A stretch of 64,000 nucleotides of DNA from Sphingobacteriales bacterium (GTDB taxonomy: Bacteria > Bacteroidota > Bacteroidia > Chitinophagales > UBA2359): the NCBI GenBank assembly GCA_016706405.1, contig JADJJT010000002.1:744001-808000 (forward strand). Reading direction: 5' to 3'. Each line of letters opens with the position of its first letter. Position 1 is the stretch's first letter. The translations under genes were made by a program, and so were the position numbers. The notes below the pieces were generated by a model. That model worked only from the letters and a program-made list of their open reading frames with translations, ran no database searches and was not told the origin of the DNA. Positions 25,450-34,759 of this stretch are shown piece by piece.

Positions 25450-28122
25450 TTACTCGATTGTTTGTGTTACCCCAACGCTGCCAGTGCTGCCGCCTTCAGT
25501 CCAGCTAATGGTACATGTATTATCAGTTAAGCCACAACCGGCTACTACGGTATGTGCGCCGGTAATTTTCCAGTTATAAATGCTGCCAGGGGTTGCGATA
25601 ACCGAGTAAGTTTCGGCAGGCGAATAGTTGCATACTTCGGTATTGCCATGCAACGGTGGGACAAATACACCAAAGCGCAAAACTCCAGCCTCGCTGCTTA
25701 CAAATTGCCCTTGCGATACGCTTTCGGTAACGGTAATAGTTTCACCATCGTAGGCAACATAATATAAAGTGTTGGGTTTTACGCCAACCAAAGTATGCCG
25801 TGCCTCGCAGCCTCCGGCAAAAGAGTAGCTGCATTGCGTAACAGGACTTGGATATTTTTTCCACTTATTGTTAAAAAATACGATGTCTTGCCTGCCTTCG
25901 GTCGTAATTAAAGTGCCGTCCATATTGTTTTCGTTGGTGGTAATGGCCAATGTTGTCATTTCGGGATTTGCCTGCCCCCCAGGTTGTAATACCGTTAAAA
26001 AAGTTTGCGCCAACGGATTGCCAACCTGGCTAACCTCGGCGCGCCAAGTGAAAGTATTAAAGCCATAATTTAGCCCCGGTCCCCAAATATTATCCGGATT
26101 ATTGCTTTCATTGACAAAATTTATGGAAATATTGCTGGGCATCACGGTATGAACATGTATTTTTGAGTTATCCATTAATGCCGTTATACTTTTGCCATTT
26201 TGGGTCGGCTCTTCCATAAAATGCCAGCGCAAATGTTTGGGAAACTGCCCCATTGGACTGTTGCTGTTGCGGGCTAAAAACTGGTCATAAACCACAAATA
26301 AATTGGGGTTGCGCAAGTATAATAAATTCCGGAAAAATGAACGTAAACTGCGGTTAACCGTATCGGCCAGCTCGCCTTTGCGATGATATGCCGATACTAA
26401 ATCGGCTCTGAAATACGAAAAACTATCGGTTTGTTCTTGCGCTGTTGGTTCGTCATAGCCATAATACGACTGCCCACCCATATTTGTGCCATTTGTACTT
26501 TGCGTTAAATACGTTTGAAAATCGTTAATAAACAAAGTATTTGAGTGCGATGATGCATCGTGGTAGCTATTCCCTCCTTCTACGCCGTTTTGGCCAAATG
26601 CGCCTCCGCTTCCCACTTCGTTAGCACCCACTAACAAATAGTCGTCTCCATCGTTGGCATCGCCGCATACAATTTGAAAATGCCCTGCGCTGTGGTGTTG
26701 GTGGTCATCGTGCCACGAGCAACCCATATTTGCTACCGCCCAAATAGACTGTTTCGACCAATTATTCCGGAAATAATAGCGCGGAAAATCTTTATTTATC
26801 TGCACTCCAACGGGCATTTTTTCCTCCGGATTTGGGTAAAATGGCTTAAAATCAAATGCTTCGCTGGGGCGGTTTGCATCTCGGTATAAAAATGATTCCC
26901 ATTTTGCCGATACGTATCCGTGGTTCCATGCAGCCGACAGTGTGACGGGTTCTACCCATTCTTCGTAAAAATATTGGGCATTTGGGCCGGCATCGCTGCC
27001 AGCTAATATGGCAGCAAAACGCAAAGGCTGTGCATAGCCCAATAAACTACCCAAAAACGAGCCCCAATCTGTGCTATTATCCACCTGAAAACGGTTAGGC
27101 GTAATGGCGTGGGTAAAACTGGTAAATCCGTTAGTTAAATAGGTAAGCATCGAGTCGGCAATAGCCTCGCCGGTGGCAGATTTCACAATAGAACAATAAT
27201 CAATGAGGCGTTTGTAGGTAGTGCCGCCATAAGCCCAACCCTGTACCGGATAGCCCGATTGCTGGGGTGCGGTTGTATAATTGGCAGGCCCTAAATACGA
27301 AGCACTACAAGCGGTTTCTAATCCGCCGGTATAAGTTTGCTTTAGCCAATCTGTGCTTAGGTCGCTGGCATTTAGCGAGCCACTTTGCGTGCCTAAAATG
27401 CGTTGGCGGGCATAATCAATCATTTCTTGGGCATCGGCGCTATCGTACATGGTAGCATAGCCCATAAAAGCAGCGCAAGTAATATTGCCAAAAAAATAAT
27501 TACCTGTACTGTTATTCTGGTTTTGGTAGGTGTTAAATGGCGTTCGCATATAGTTAAACCAGTTATTCATTAAGTTTAACAAACTGTTTTTGCGGGTCGT
27601 ACCTAATTCGTCATAACACCAATCGTAAATAATGGCCACTACCATGCCCACATGCCGGTTGCCGTACGATGAGTTCCATAAAAACATATTAGCGCAGCCA
27701 CTACACGGAGGATAAGCGTTATAGGCCGCAATAATGGTATCGGCTAATTGCAGAAGTTTGTTTGAGTAAGTGGTGGCAAAACTTCCGGAAGTATTACCTT
27801 TGGTAATTTGGTGTGCCATGCCCAACGACAGGGCGGCATCTTCCCAACTTGAGCCGCAATACGAGTAAAAAATTGTCCCTGTAAGCCATTGGGTTGCCGT
27901 AGTGGGGTTCCAGGTGCTTACCGGTAAAGTGGCATAATTGTCGGCTTCGGTTTTTAAAGCTAACCAATCGGGGTCGTTGGCTGTTTTTTTGTCGAGCAAT
28001 TTATTTTTGGTATCAGTATCTAAAAATAGGCGAGGGTGCGTTGCATTTACCGAAAGTTGGGCTTGTGTAGTTTGCGTTAGAAACGTGAGGATAAAAAAAA
28101 GTAGTAGCAGTTTATGTTTCAT
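25450..28122 (-). CDS. secreted heparinase II/III-like protein
   Basis: This 890-aa protein has a signal peptide (cleavage after TTQA near residue 21). An alpha-helical toroid-like region follows (about 80-420, with GNRHVGMVVAIIYDWCYDEL). A beta-rich part contains MGCSWHDDHQHHSAGHFQIVCGD, the His-rich signature seen in heparinase II/III-like lyases. A PKD-like segment ends the chain (YNWKITGAHTVVAG....CTISWTEG). Such proteins cleave acidic polysaccharides; the substrate here is unknown. The chain ends right after one PKD-like unit without an obvious type IX C-terminal signal, so the 3' end may be shortened. A polysaccharide exporter gene lies divergently upstream. Confidence 0.75.
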   Translation of the reverse strand: MKHKLLLLFFILTFLTQTTQAQLSVNATHPRLFLDTDTKNKLLDKKTANDPDWLALKTEADNYATLPVSTWNPTTATQWLTGTIFYSYCGSSWEDAALSLGMAHQITKGNTSGSFATTYSNKLLQLADTIIAAYNAYPPCSGCANMFLWNSSYGNRHVGMVVAIIYDWCYDELGTTRKNSLLNLMNNWFNYMRTPFNTYQNQNNSTGNYFFGNITCAAFMGYATMYDSADAQEMIDYARQRILGTQSGSLNASDLSTDWLKQTYTGGLETACSASYLGPANYTTAPQQSGYPVQGWAYGGTTYKRLIDYCSIVKSATGEAIADSMLTYLTNGFTSFTHAITPNRFQVDNSTDWGSFLGSLLGYAQPLRFAAILAGSDAGPNAQYFYEEWVEPVTLSAAWNHGYVSAKWESFLYRDANRPSEAFDFKPFYPNPEEKMPVGVQINKDFPRYYFRNNWSKQSIWAVANMGCSWHDDHQHHSAGHFQIVCGDANDGDDYLLVGANEVGSGGAFGQNGVEGGNSYHDASSHSNTLFINDFQTYLTQSTNGTNMGGQSYYGYDEPTAQEQTDSFSYFRADLVSAYHRKGELADTVNRSLRSFFRNLLYLRNPNLFVVYDQFLARNSNSPMGQFPKHLRWHFMEEPTQNGKSITALMDNSKIHVHTVMPSNISINFVNESNNPDNIWGPGLNYGFNTFTWRAEVSQVGNPLAQTFLTVLQPGGQANPEMTTLAITTNENNMDGTLITTEGRQDIVFFNNKWKKYPSPVTQCSYSFAGGCEARHTLVGVKPNTLYYVAYDGETITVTESVSQGQFVSSEAGVLRFGVFVPPLHGNTEVCNYSPAETYSVIATPGSIYNWKITGAHTVVAGCGLTDNTCTISWTEGGSTGSVGVTQTIE

Positions 28123-28665
28123 AAATAAAACTGGGTGTTTGTAGTTCTACTGTTGTAGCTATTATGTAGTAGCCAATAAAAGTAAAACTGAGTTGTTGTG
28201 TATTTTTTAAACTGAAGAATTGTATTTAGTTGTAAGGAGCCATGTCAGTTGTCAAATTTTTAATCCGGATAAAAAACTTGGGTACTTAAAGTTGTTGTGC
28301 GAAAATCAATAGAGTTTAACTCTAAGTAGCATAAAAATCAAATTGAAAGCAGGACAAACATGGGCAAAACGGTGCAACTAAGTGAAACCTATATAGTTTT
28401 AGCCTATTTTTGTGCTTTGTTTTTTAAACTTTGTTTAAATGGGGCTGTTTTGCTTGGCAATATCTTAAAAAAAAAACGCTAAAATAAACATAACCATACA
28501 ACAAAATCTTTGTAAATAACGTCTTTCCTACTTAAGTGGTTGTTTTATAAGATAAAAAACTAATTATTAATATTTTTAAAGCGCACCCAACGATTTATAA
28601 AATTTCCCGGCTCAATTTTTGTTTGAAACCAATTTACCTTTTTCTTTTACCAACAGTAATTAATA
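28123..28665. other. 543-nt divergent spacer without a visible gene
   Basis: This AT-rich spacer lies between the heparinase-like gene and the SLBB export gene. I see one TCCGGA (near 28264) and an AATCTTTG at about 28507 that only partly matches a -7 box. No open frame with coding character, RNA gene or strong hairpin is apparent. Confidence 0.6.
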
Positions 28666-31197
28666 ATGCGTTTTATTAAATATTGCTTTCTACTAATTTT
28701 AATTATTGGCTCTTTTAACGTGCTGCCTGCTTGGGCGCAACTTTATAATACAAAACCGCTACCCGACCGTACCGCCACCACCGGCCAAACCGACCCCATG
28801 AAATTTAACAGGTACGAATTTAATAAATATGTAAAAGAGAAAGACCCCCTCCAAACAGAACCAACCCCCGAAGACTCAATAAAACAAAAAATAAGTGTTA
28901 CGCCCGAAGAGCTCCGGAAATTAGGCGCATCAGAAGACCTTATCCGCGACCTAATGCTGCTAAATGCTTTTAGCGACAGCCTCACCACGCAAGAAGAGGA
29001 AAAAAAACGCCTGGCTTTTGAAAAATCAACCCCACCTAAAAAAATAGATAGTTTAAGTGTAAAAGATTTACAAACGCTTATTCAAATTCAAAAGCGCGAC
29101 CTAATAACCAAGGCCCTTGCCCTGCCCGAACCAAAAGTACATGGTCATGATTTTTTTAGGCGCAGTACGCTGAAAATGATGTTAACTGACGACCCCCGGT
29201 TAGAAATGCGCCCTCCGGATGATTACATGCTAAGTGTCGGAGACGAGTTAAATATTACCATGTGGGGCAATATTGACTATAACCGCATCTTTACAGTTGA
29301 TAAACAAGGCGGCATTAGTCCCGATTTGGTGGGGCGCGTGTATCTGCGCGGCTTAACCCTACAGCAAGCCCGCGAACTGCTGAAAGAAAAATATGCCAAA
29401 ACTTACGACCTTAAAAAATCGAAAATCGAAATTAGTGTTAGTTACCAGCGCGTAGTAACCGCCAATTTTGTAGGCGAGTTGCTAAATCCCGGCACCTATC
29501 GTTTTCCGGCCTTAACCACTGCATTTAACGCTTTAGTTACCATTGACGGGCCTAACCAGTTTGGTTCTGTTCGAAATATTTACATCAAAAGAAACGGGCA
29601 AACTATTAAAAATTTAGATGTTTACGAGTATCTCAGTAACCCCAACAGCAAACAAGATTTTTATTTGGAAGACAATGATTATATTGTAATTCCGTCCATG
29701 GGGCCTGTTGTAACCTTAGCCGGAAGAGTTCGCCGCCCGTTTAACTACGAACTGAAACAGGGCGAAGGGCTGATAAGGGCTATTGATTTTGCCGGAGGTC
29801 TTGAAGCCGATGCCTTTGCCAAAACAATTACCATTAAACGTTACCAAAACTACCATGCCCAACTGATTGATATTAATTTAGATAGCCTTAAACTTTTTAA
29901 TGCCGATTTTCCGTTGTTGCATGGCGATAGCATTATGATACACCGCTTGCCACTTGAACCTCGCAATTTTGTAGAAGTAATAGGTGCTGTATCGGTGCCG
30001 GGCAAATATGAATACACCGAAGGCAATAAAATTTCGGATGTGATGAATAAGGTTGAGGGGGTATTAGAACATGCCGACCTTGGCCGCGCCTACGTTATCC
30101 GGCTAAATAAAGATATGTCTAAACGCCTTATTCCGTTTAATTTAGAAGAAATTTTAAAAAATCCGGAATCTAAACAAAATATTGTGCTGCAAAACTTAGA
30201 TACCTTGCAGGTTCTGTCGCGAAAAGATTTCAGACAAGACTTTATGGTTAAAATTTTTGGCGCGGTAAGGATGCCCGGAGAATACAGTTATGCCGATGGC
30301 CTTACTTTAAACGATTTATTTTATTTGTCGGGTGGTATGAAAAAAGAAGCAGCCAATACCCGGATTGAAGTGTCGCGCCTTATTTCGTTTACCGACCGCG
30401 AAACAGGCAAAACAGGCAAAGAACGCATTGTAATTAAACGCGCCGCCGTTGATAACGACCTTAGCGTAAACAGCGAAGATCAAGACTTTGAACTTAAACC
30501 ATACGACCATGTTTTTGTGCGGTATGCCCCCGATTTTGAAGCCCAACAAATTATAAAAATTTACGGCGAAGTGGTTTACCCCGGCGAATATGCGCTAACC
30601 AGTAAAGAGGAGCGCATTTTAAGCGTTATTGAACGCGCTGGAGGACTTACTCCCTACGCTTTTAAAGGAGCAGGGCGGTTGTACCGCATGGAAGACAGTA
30701 CCGGTTATGTTTTGCTCGATATTGAGCGCGCAATAGTTAAGCCCGAAAAATCGAAGTTTAACTATATTTTAACAATGGGCGACTCGATTTATATACCCAA
30801 AATGAAAAATGTAGTAACCTTATCGGGTGCTATTAGCCATTTTGATGTTGACTCGATTAAACAGGTAAGTGCCCCTTACGAAAAAAATAAGCGTGCTAAA
30901 TTTTATATCAACAAATACGGCGGCGGCTTTAACCGTTGGGCAAAACCATCGCGCACCTATGTTCATCAGCCCAATGGGGCCGTTGAAAAAACAAAACGGT
31001 TTTTGTTTTTTAAACGCTATCCAAAAGTGCAAAACGGCGCATCAATTTTTGTTGATGTAACCGATTATAAAAAGAACGAAAAAGTACGCGAGGCACGCAA
31101 AAAAGACCGGAACTGGAACCAGGCTTTTGATAGTGTTGCCACCAAAGCTACAACTTTGCTGACCTTGCTGCTGCTGGTGCAACAAGTAGTAAAATAA
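28666..31197 (+). CDS. polysaccharide export outer-membrane protein with SLBB repeats
   Basis: This 843-aa protein has a signal peptide (cleavage after PAWA near residue 24). A helical, charged N-terminal region precedes the Wza-like polysaccharide export domain from about residue 185 (YMLSVGDELNITMWGNI...VDKQGGISPDLVGRVYLRGLTL). Several SLBB beta-grasp repeats follow (for example VVTANFVGELLNPGTYRF, FVEVIGAVSVPGKYEY, MVKIFGAVRMPGEYSY, IIKIYGEVVYPGEYAL). A hydrophobic C-terminal helix (TLLTLLLLVQQVV) fits an outer-membrane helix as in Wza. It should form the channel for capsule or exopolysaccharide. It is longer than Wza and lies without its kinase or polymerase nearby. Confidence 0.92.
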   Translation: MRFIKYCFLLILIIGSFNVLPAWAQLYNTKPLPDRTATTGQTDPMKFNRYEFNKYVKEKDPLQTEPTPEDSIKQKISVTPEELRKLGASEDLIRDLMLLNAFSDSLTTQEEEKKRLAFEKSTPPKKIDSLSVKDLQTLIQIQKRDLITKALALPEPKVHGHDFFRRSTLKMMLTDDPRLEMRPPDDYMLSVGDELNITMWGNIDYNRIFTVDKQGGISPDLVGRVYLRGLTLQQARELLKEKYAKTYDLKKSKIEISVSYQRVVTANFVGELLNPGTYRFPALTTAFNALVTIDGPNQFGSVRNIYIKRNGQTIKNLDVYEYLSNPNSKQDFYLEDNDYIVIPSMGPVVTLAGRVRRPFNYELKQGEGLIRAIDFAGGLEADAFAKTITIKRYQNYHAQLIDINLDSLKLFNADFPLLHGDSIMIHRLPLEPRNFVEVIGAVSVPGKYEYTEGNKISDVMNKVEGVLEHADLGRAYVIRLNKDMSKRLIPFNLEEILKNPESKQNIVLQNLDTLQVLSRKDFRQDFMVKIFGAVRMPGEYSYADGLTLNDLFYLSGGMKKEAANTRIEVSRLISFTDRETGKTGKERIVIKRAAVDNDLSVNSEDQDFELKPYDHVFVRYAPDFEAQQIIKIYGEVVYPGEYALTSKEERILSVIERAGGLTPYAFKGAGRLYRMEDSTGYVLLDIERAIVKPEKSKFNYILTMGDSIYIPKMKNVVTLSGAISHFDVDSIKQVSAPYEKNKRAKFYINKYGGGFNRWAKPSRTYVHQPNGAVEKTKRFLFFKRYPKVQNGASIFVDVTDYKKNEKVREARKKDRNWNQAFDSVATKATTLLTLLLLVQQVVK

Positions 31198-31224
31198 TAA
31201 AATAAAACTGGTTTAAAAAACAGG

Positions 31225-31962
31225 TTAGGGGGTAATATTATCAACTAACCAGCCCTTTCCCTTTTTGCTAAGTTGATACGTAATTGTTTGTTGCGATACC
31301 GGAAAAACAATTTTTACGGTTGCCGTTTGGGCAGTATTGTCAGAAACTTGTAAATCAGATGGTTGTAATTTATTCAAATCATCACTAAAATCTTGCGAGT
31401 GCATTATCCAGTCATAATCCATGTCTTCAACTACGCCTTCGGTTTGCAGCACGCGCTTTAAAGTAGATTCTAATTGTTTAATTTTTAACCAGCTAAGTGT
31501 TAGATATTTATCGGATAAATAGCCCGAATTTCGAAGTGATTCTTGGTAAATACCGGCTTGCTGCATATCTACTTCATAATTTTTGGGTGGGTTTGCGCCA
31601 ATATTTTTTACAATGGGTATTGAAGCTAAGGTATTAACATGCTGTTTATACCACATTAAAAAGTTAAAAACGCTGTTTTGTGGGGTATCATTTTTTGGTT
31701 GTGCATTTGGGGCAATGGCAATTTCTAATTTAGTGTTGCCCACGTGTTGGTTTGTACCCGCCGTAGCAGATGTTTGATTATTGTTTTTAGCGGAGTCGCC
31801 TTCTTCGGTTAATAGATTTTTGCCCTCCGGAATTGCTGTTAGCGCGGGTGTAGCAGTGGTGTTGTCCGTTTTTTGGGTCTTGCTTTGGCATCCGGAAATT
31901 ATTACTATGCTCACACAAAAAAGGGTTGCAAAAAGTAGTATAAAACGAGTTGGAATAAACAT
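31225..31962 (-). CDS. lipoprotein, possibly DUF3828-like
   Basis: Using ATG 31962, the 245-aa product has a lipoprotein signal (MFIPTRFILLFATLFCVSIVIISGC), with the lipidated Cys at residue 25. A longer in-frame extension overlaps der and lacks signal character, so I reject it. After a Thr/Asn-rich linker, the C-terminal domain (FNFLMWYKQHVNTL..., YLSDKYLTLSWL, MDYDWIMHSQDF, ...WLVDNITP) resembles small DUF3828/DUF4878-type domains with a final strand. That assignment is tentative. It is downstream of der on the same strand and convergent with the SLBB gene, 27 nt apart. Confidence 0.7.
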   Translation of the reverse strand: MFIPTRFILLFATLFCVSIVIISGCQSKTQKTDNTTATPALTAIPEGKNLLTEEGDSAKNNNQTSATAGTNQHVGNTKLEIAIAPNAQPKNDTPQNSVFNFLMWYKQHVNTLASIPIVKNIGANPPKNYEVDMQQAGIYQESLRNSGYLSDKYLTLSWLKIKQLESTLKRVLQTEGVVEDMDYDWIMHSQDFSDDLNKLQPSDLQVSDNTAQTATVKIVFPVSQQTITYQLSKKGKGWLVDNITP

Positions 31963-32006
31963 GGCTGTTGTATCTTTAATATAAAATAAGTTATTTACAA
32001 AATATG

Positions 32007-33338
32007 TTATTTTTCCCTGAAAAATATAGTTATTGGCACACCTGTAAAATTCCATTTTTCGCGCAGCTTGTTTTCTAAATAGCCCCGGTAGGCATCTTTA
32101 ATATAGCGCGGATGATTGCTAAAAAATACAAAGGTAGGGTAGCGCGTTTCTATTTGTGTTACATAGTTAATTGATATATGCCTGCTTTTATGCGATGGGG
32201 GCGGATAGGCAGTAACTACTTCGCGTAAAAATTCGTTTAATTGATGCGTACTTATGTGTTGTTTGCGGCGCTCGTAAACCTCTAAGGCTTCTTCGATAGC
32301 TTTAAAAATACGTTGTTTTTCTAAAGCCGAGACAAAAATAACGGGAACATCGCTAAGCGGTGCCAGCTTGTATTTAATATGCGCTTCAAAATCGCGGGCA
32401 GTATTTGTTTCTTTTTCAACCAAATCCCATTTATTAACTAACACCACAATTCCCTTTTTTTTATTTTGCGCTAATCTAAAAATATTCAGGTCTTGCGATT
32501 CAATGCCCAATGTGGCATCAATTAGCAGTAAACAAACATCGGCGCGGTCAATGGCGGTAATTGCCCGCATCACTGAGTAAAACTCTAAATTTTCTTTAAC
32601 TTTTGCCTTTTTTCGTATGCCGGCGGTATCAATTAAAACAAAATCTTTGTTATACAACTTATAATGCGTGTCTATGGCGTCGCGGGTAGTACCCGGAATA
32701 TTTGATACAATATTTCGGGTTTCGCCAATTAGGGCATTTATTAAGGATGATTTGCCCACATTAGGCTGGCCAACGATGGCAAAATGCGGTTTATTGGCTA
32801 AACTGTCTTTATCTTCGGTTGAGGCGTATTCTTCGGTATGTTCATCCGGAATATGCTGAACGAGTGCGTCTAATAATTCGCCGGTACCGCTACCAGTCAT
32901 AGAAGCAATAAAAAAGGTTTCATCAAAGTTTAGGCTATAAAATTCTTGAGCATCTAAAAGCCTGTTGTGGTTATCAACTTTATTTACTGCCAATAAAACC
33001 GTCTTTTTTGCTCGGTGCAACATGCGGGCTACTGCCTCGTCAAGGTCGGTTATTCCGGTTGTAACATCGGTTACGAAAACAATTAACGAGGCTTCTTCCA
33101 TAGCTATGGCAACTTGCTCGCGGATGGCTGTTTCAAAAATATCGCTCGAGTTGGGCACAAAGCCTCCGGTATCAATTACATTAAATACTTTTCCGTTCCA
33201 ATAACTTTCGCCATATTTGCGGTCGCGGGTTACGCCGCTTATGTCGTCCACAATGGCATCGCGGCTACCAATCAGGCGGTTAAACAACGTTGATTTGCCA
33301 ACATTTGGGCGGCCAACTATAGCTACGGTAAAACTCAT
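32007..33338 (-). CDS. der: GTPase Der (EngA), ribosome assembly
   Basis: This 443-aa protein contains two consecutive GTPase domains: GRPNVGKS near residue 9 with DISGVTRDR, and GQPNVGKS near 187 with GTTRDAID and NKWD. A KH-like C-terminal domain follows. Der is essential for 50S subunit maturation. It lies 54 nt downstream of era on the same strand, a pairing that suggests co-transcription of two ribosome-assembly GTPases. Confidence 0.97.
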   Translation of the reverse strand: MSFTVAIVGRPNVGKSTLFNRLIGSRDAIVDDISGVTRDRKYGESYWNGKVFNVIDTGGFVPNSSDIFETAIREQVAIAMEEASLIVFVTDVTTGITDLDEAVARMLHRAKKTVLLAVNKVDNHNRLLDAQEFYSLNFDETFFIASMTGSGTGELLDALVQHIPDEHTEEYASTEDKDSLANKPHFAIVGQPNVGKSSLINALIGETRNIVSNIPGTTRDAIDTHYKLYNKDFVLIDTAGIRKKAKVKENLEFYSVMRAITAIDRADVCLLLIDATLGIESQDLNIFRLAQNKKKGIVVLVNKWDLVEKETNTARDFEAHIKYKLAPLSDVPVIFVSALEKQRIFKAIEEALEVYERRKQHISTHQLNEFLREVVTAYPPPSHKSRHISINYVTQIETRYPTFVFFSNHPRYIKDAYRGYLENKLREKWNFTGVPITIFFREK

Positions 33339-33392
33339 ATATAATTTAATTTATTTAAATATTTTTTATGTTGTTAATAATGGCTACAGGGT

Positions 33393-34292
33393 TTAACTAA
33401 TATAGCCTAAATTTTTGAGTGTTAGCTCATCGTCGCGCCAATTTTCGCGAACTTTTACTTGTATGCCTAAAAAAATTTGCCTTCCAATAAAGGCTTCAAT
33501 GTCTTTGCGGGCTAAAGTTCCTACTTTTTTTAACATTTTACCACCCGCCCCAATAATTATTGGTTTTTGCGACTTTCGGTTACACCAAATTTGTGCTTCA
33601 ATGCGCACAATATTTGGCTCTTCGGTGTATTTTTCAATGACAACTTCTACCGAGTATGGAATTTCTTGCGCGTAGGTAAGCAATATTTTTTCGCGAATAA
33701 TTTCGGCAACAAAAAACCGGTAAGGGCGGTTGGTAAGTTCGTCTTTATCGTAATAGGGTGGCGAGGCGGGCAATAAACCTATTAATTGATTTTGAAGTTG
33801 CTGTAAACCCTGCCCCGTTATTGCCGATACAGGTAAATATAGCTGCGCTTTTACATTTTGCTGCCAAAACTGCAAAGCCAATTCAACCTTTTCGGGGGTT
33901 AGTAAGTCTATTTTATTTAGTAACAACAAAACGGGTACTTTAACCTTGCGTATTAACGACTGGTAATTTTCGGCACTGGTTTGGTTAGTAATATCGGCAA
34001 TAAGCAGTACAATATCGGCATCATCTAAGGCAGTTTGTATATAACCCAGCATGGCATCTTGCATTTTATATTTTGGTTCAAGAAGGCCGGGCGTATCGGA
34101 GTAAACAATTTGAAAGTCGGGGCCATTTACAATACCCAGCAGGCGTTGGCGCGTTGTTTGGGCTTTGTTGGTTACAATGGCTAATTGCTCGCCTACTAAA
34201 AAATTCATTAGGGTTGATTTACCCACATTAGGCATACCAACAATATTAACAAATCCGGCTTTATGATGCGGTGTTGTTGTATTATCAGGCAA
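33393..34292 (-). CDS. era: GTPase Era, 16S rRNA maturation
   Basis: This 299-aa protein has one GTPase domain (G1 GMPNVGKST near residue 19, G3 DTPG, G4 NKID) followed by a C-terminal KH domain (VVIEKYTEEPNIVRIEAQIWC...KPIIIGAGGKMLKKVG). Era binds the 3' end of 16S rRNA during 30S assembly. Length and order match the family. It precedes der, and its start faces the tRNA gene region. Confidence 0.97.
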   Translation of the reverse strand: MPDNTTTPHHKAGFVNIVGMPNVGKSTLMNFLVGEQLAIVTNKAQTTRQRLLGIVNGPDFQIVYSDTPGLLEPKYKMQDAMLGYIQTALDDADIVLLIADITNQTSAENYQSLIRKVKVPVLLLLNKIDLLTPEKVELALQFWQQNVKAQLYLPVSAITGQGLQQLQNQLIGLLPASPPYYDKDELTNRPYRFFVAEIIREKILLTYAQEIPYSVEVVIEKYTEEPNIVRIEAQIWCNRKSQKPIIIGAGGKMLKKVGTLARKDIEAFIGRQIFLGIQVKVRENWRDDELTLKNLGYIS

Positions 34293-34521
34293 AACTTGTA
34301 TTTTTAATTATTATTTCGAGATGTATTACTACTGGGTTTATTTGAAGTCTGAAAGATAGTAGGGTAGGGGATTGGGGCAATAAATAAGGCTGTTAAAGAG
34401 TTACAGTACAAAATTTATATTTTCCGGATTAAAATTAAGGGTTATTTCCGGATTAGTAGGCAATTTACTTGTATCGAATAGCTATATTATATTGTTTGTA
34501 AGCATGTAGATAAACAAAATA

Positions 34522-34555
34522 AAAAAGCCAACCTATTTAGGCCGGCTTTTTTTGG
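34522..34555 (-). terminator. terminator downstream of the initiator tRNA
   Basis: On the minus strand GCCGGCCT pairs with AGGTTGGC (8 bp, two G-T pairs), with a short loop and a T run. It follows immediately after the encoded CCA of the tRNA. Confidence 0.8.
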
Positions 34556-34631
34556 TGGTGGCGGGAACAGGACTCGAACCTGTGACCTTTGGGTTATGAG
34601 CCCAACGAGCTGCCAACTGCTCCATCCCGCG
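34556..34631 (-). tRNA. initiator tRNA-fMet (CAT)
   Basis: This 76-nt gene reads CGCGGGATGG... to ...TTCCCGCCACCA, with anticodon CAT and CCA encoded. Two initiator hallmarks are visible. The first acceptor position is unpaired (C1 against C72). Three consecutive G-C pairs (GGG/CCC) close the anticodon loop. The T-loop GGTTCGAGTCC is standard. It has its own -7 box and terminator. Confidence 0.97.
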
Positions 34632-34641
34632 ATTTGTGGTA

Positions 34642-34649
34642 CAAAGGTA
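34642..34649 (-). promoter_or_regulatory. -7 box of the tRNA-fMet gene
   Basis: On the minus strand TACCTTTG ends 10 nt before the mature 5' end of the tRNA, an exact TAnnTTTG match at a sensible distance for a tRNA promoter. Confidence 0.65.
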
Positions 34650-34759
34650 GGGCTAATTTTCCGATTTTTTAAAAATAATTTCATTTTTTTGAACATTTTT
34701 TTAATAATTATCCTTTAAAAGTAAAAAACAGTGCTTCCATCATTATTTAGTGCCCAATT

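Noticed and set aside
32007..32055. Longer N-terminus for the lipoprotein gene, overlapping der
   Set aside because: The extension is the reverse-frame shadow of the der end, and the lipoprotein signal begins exactly at ATG 31962.
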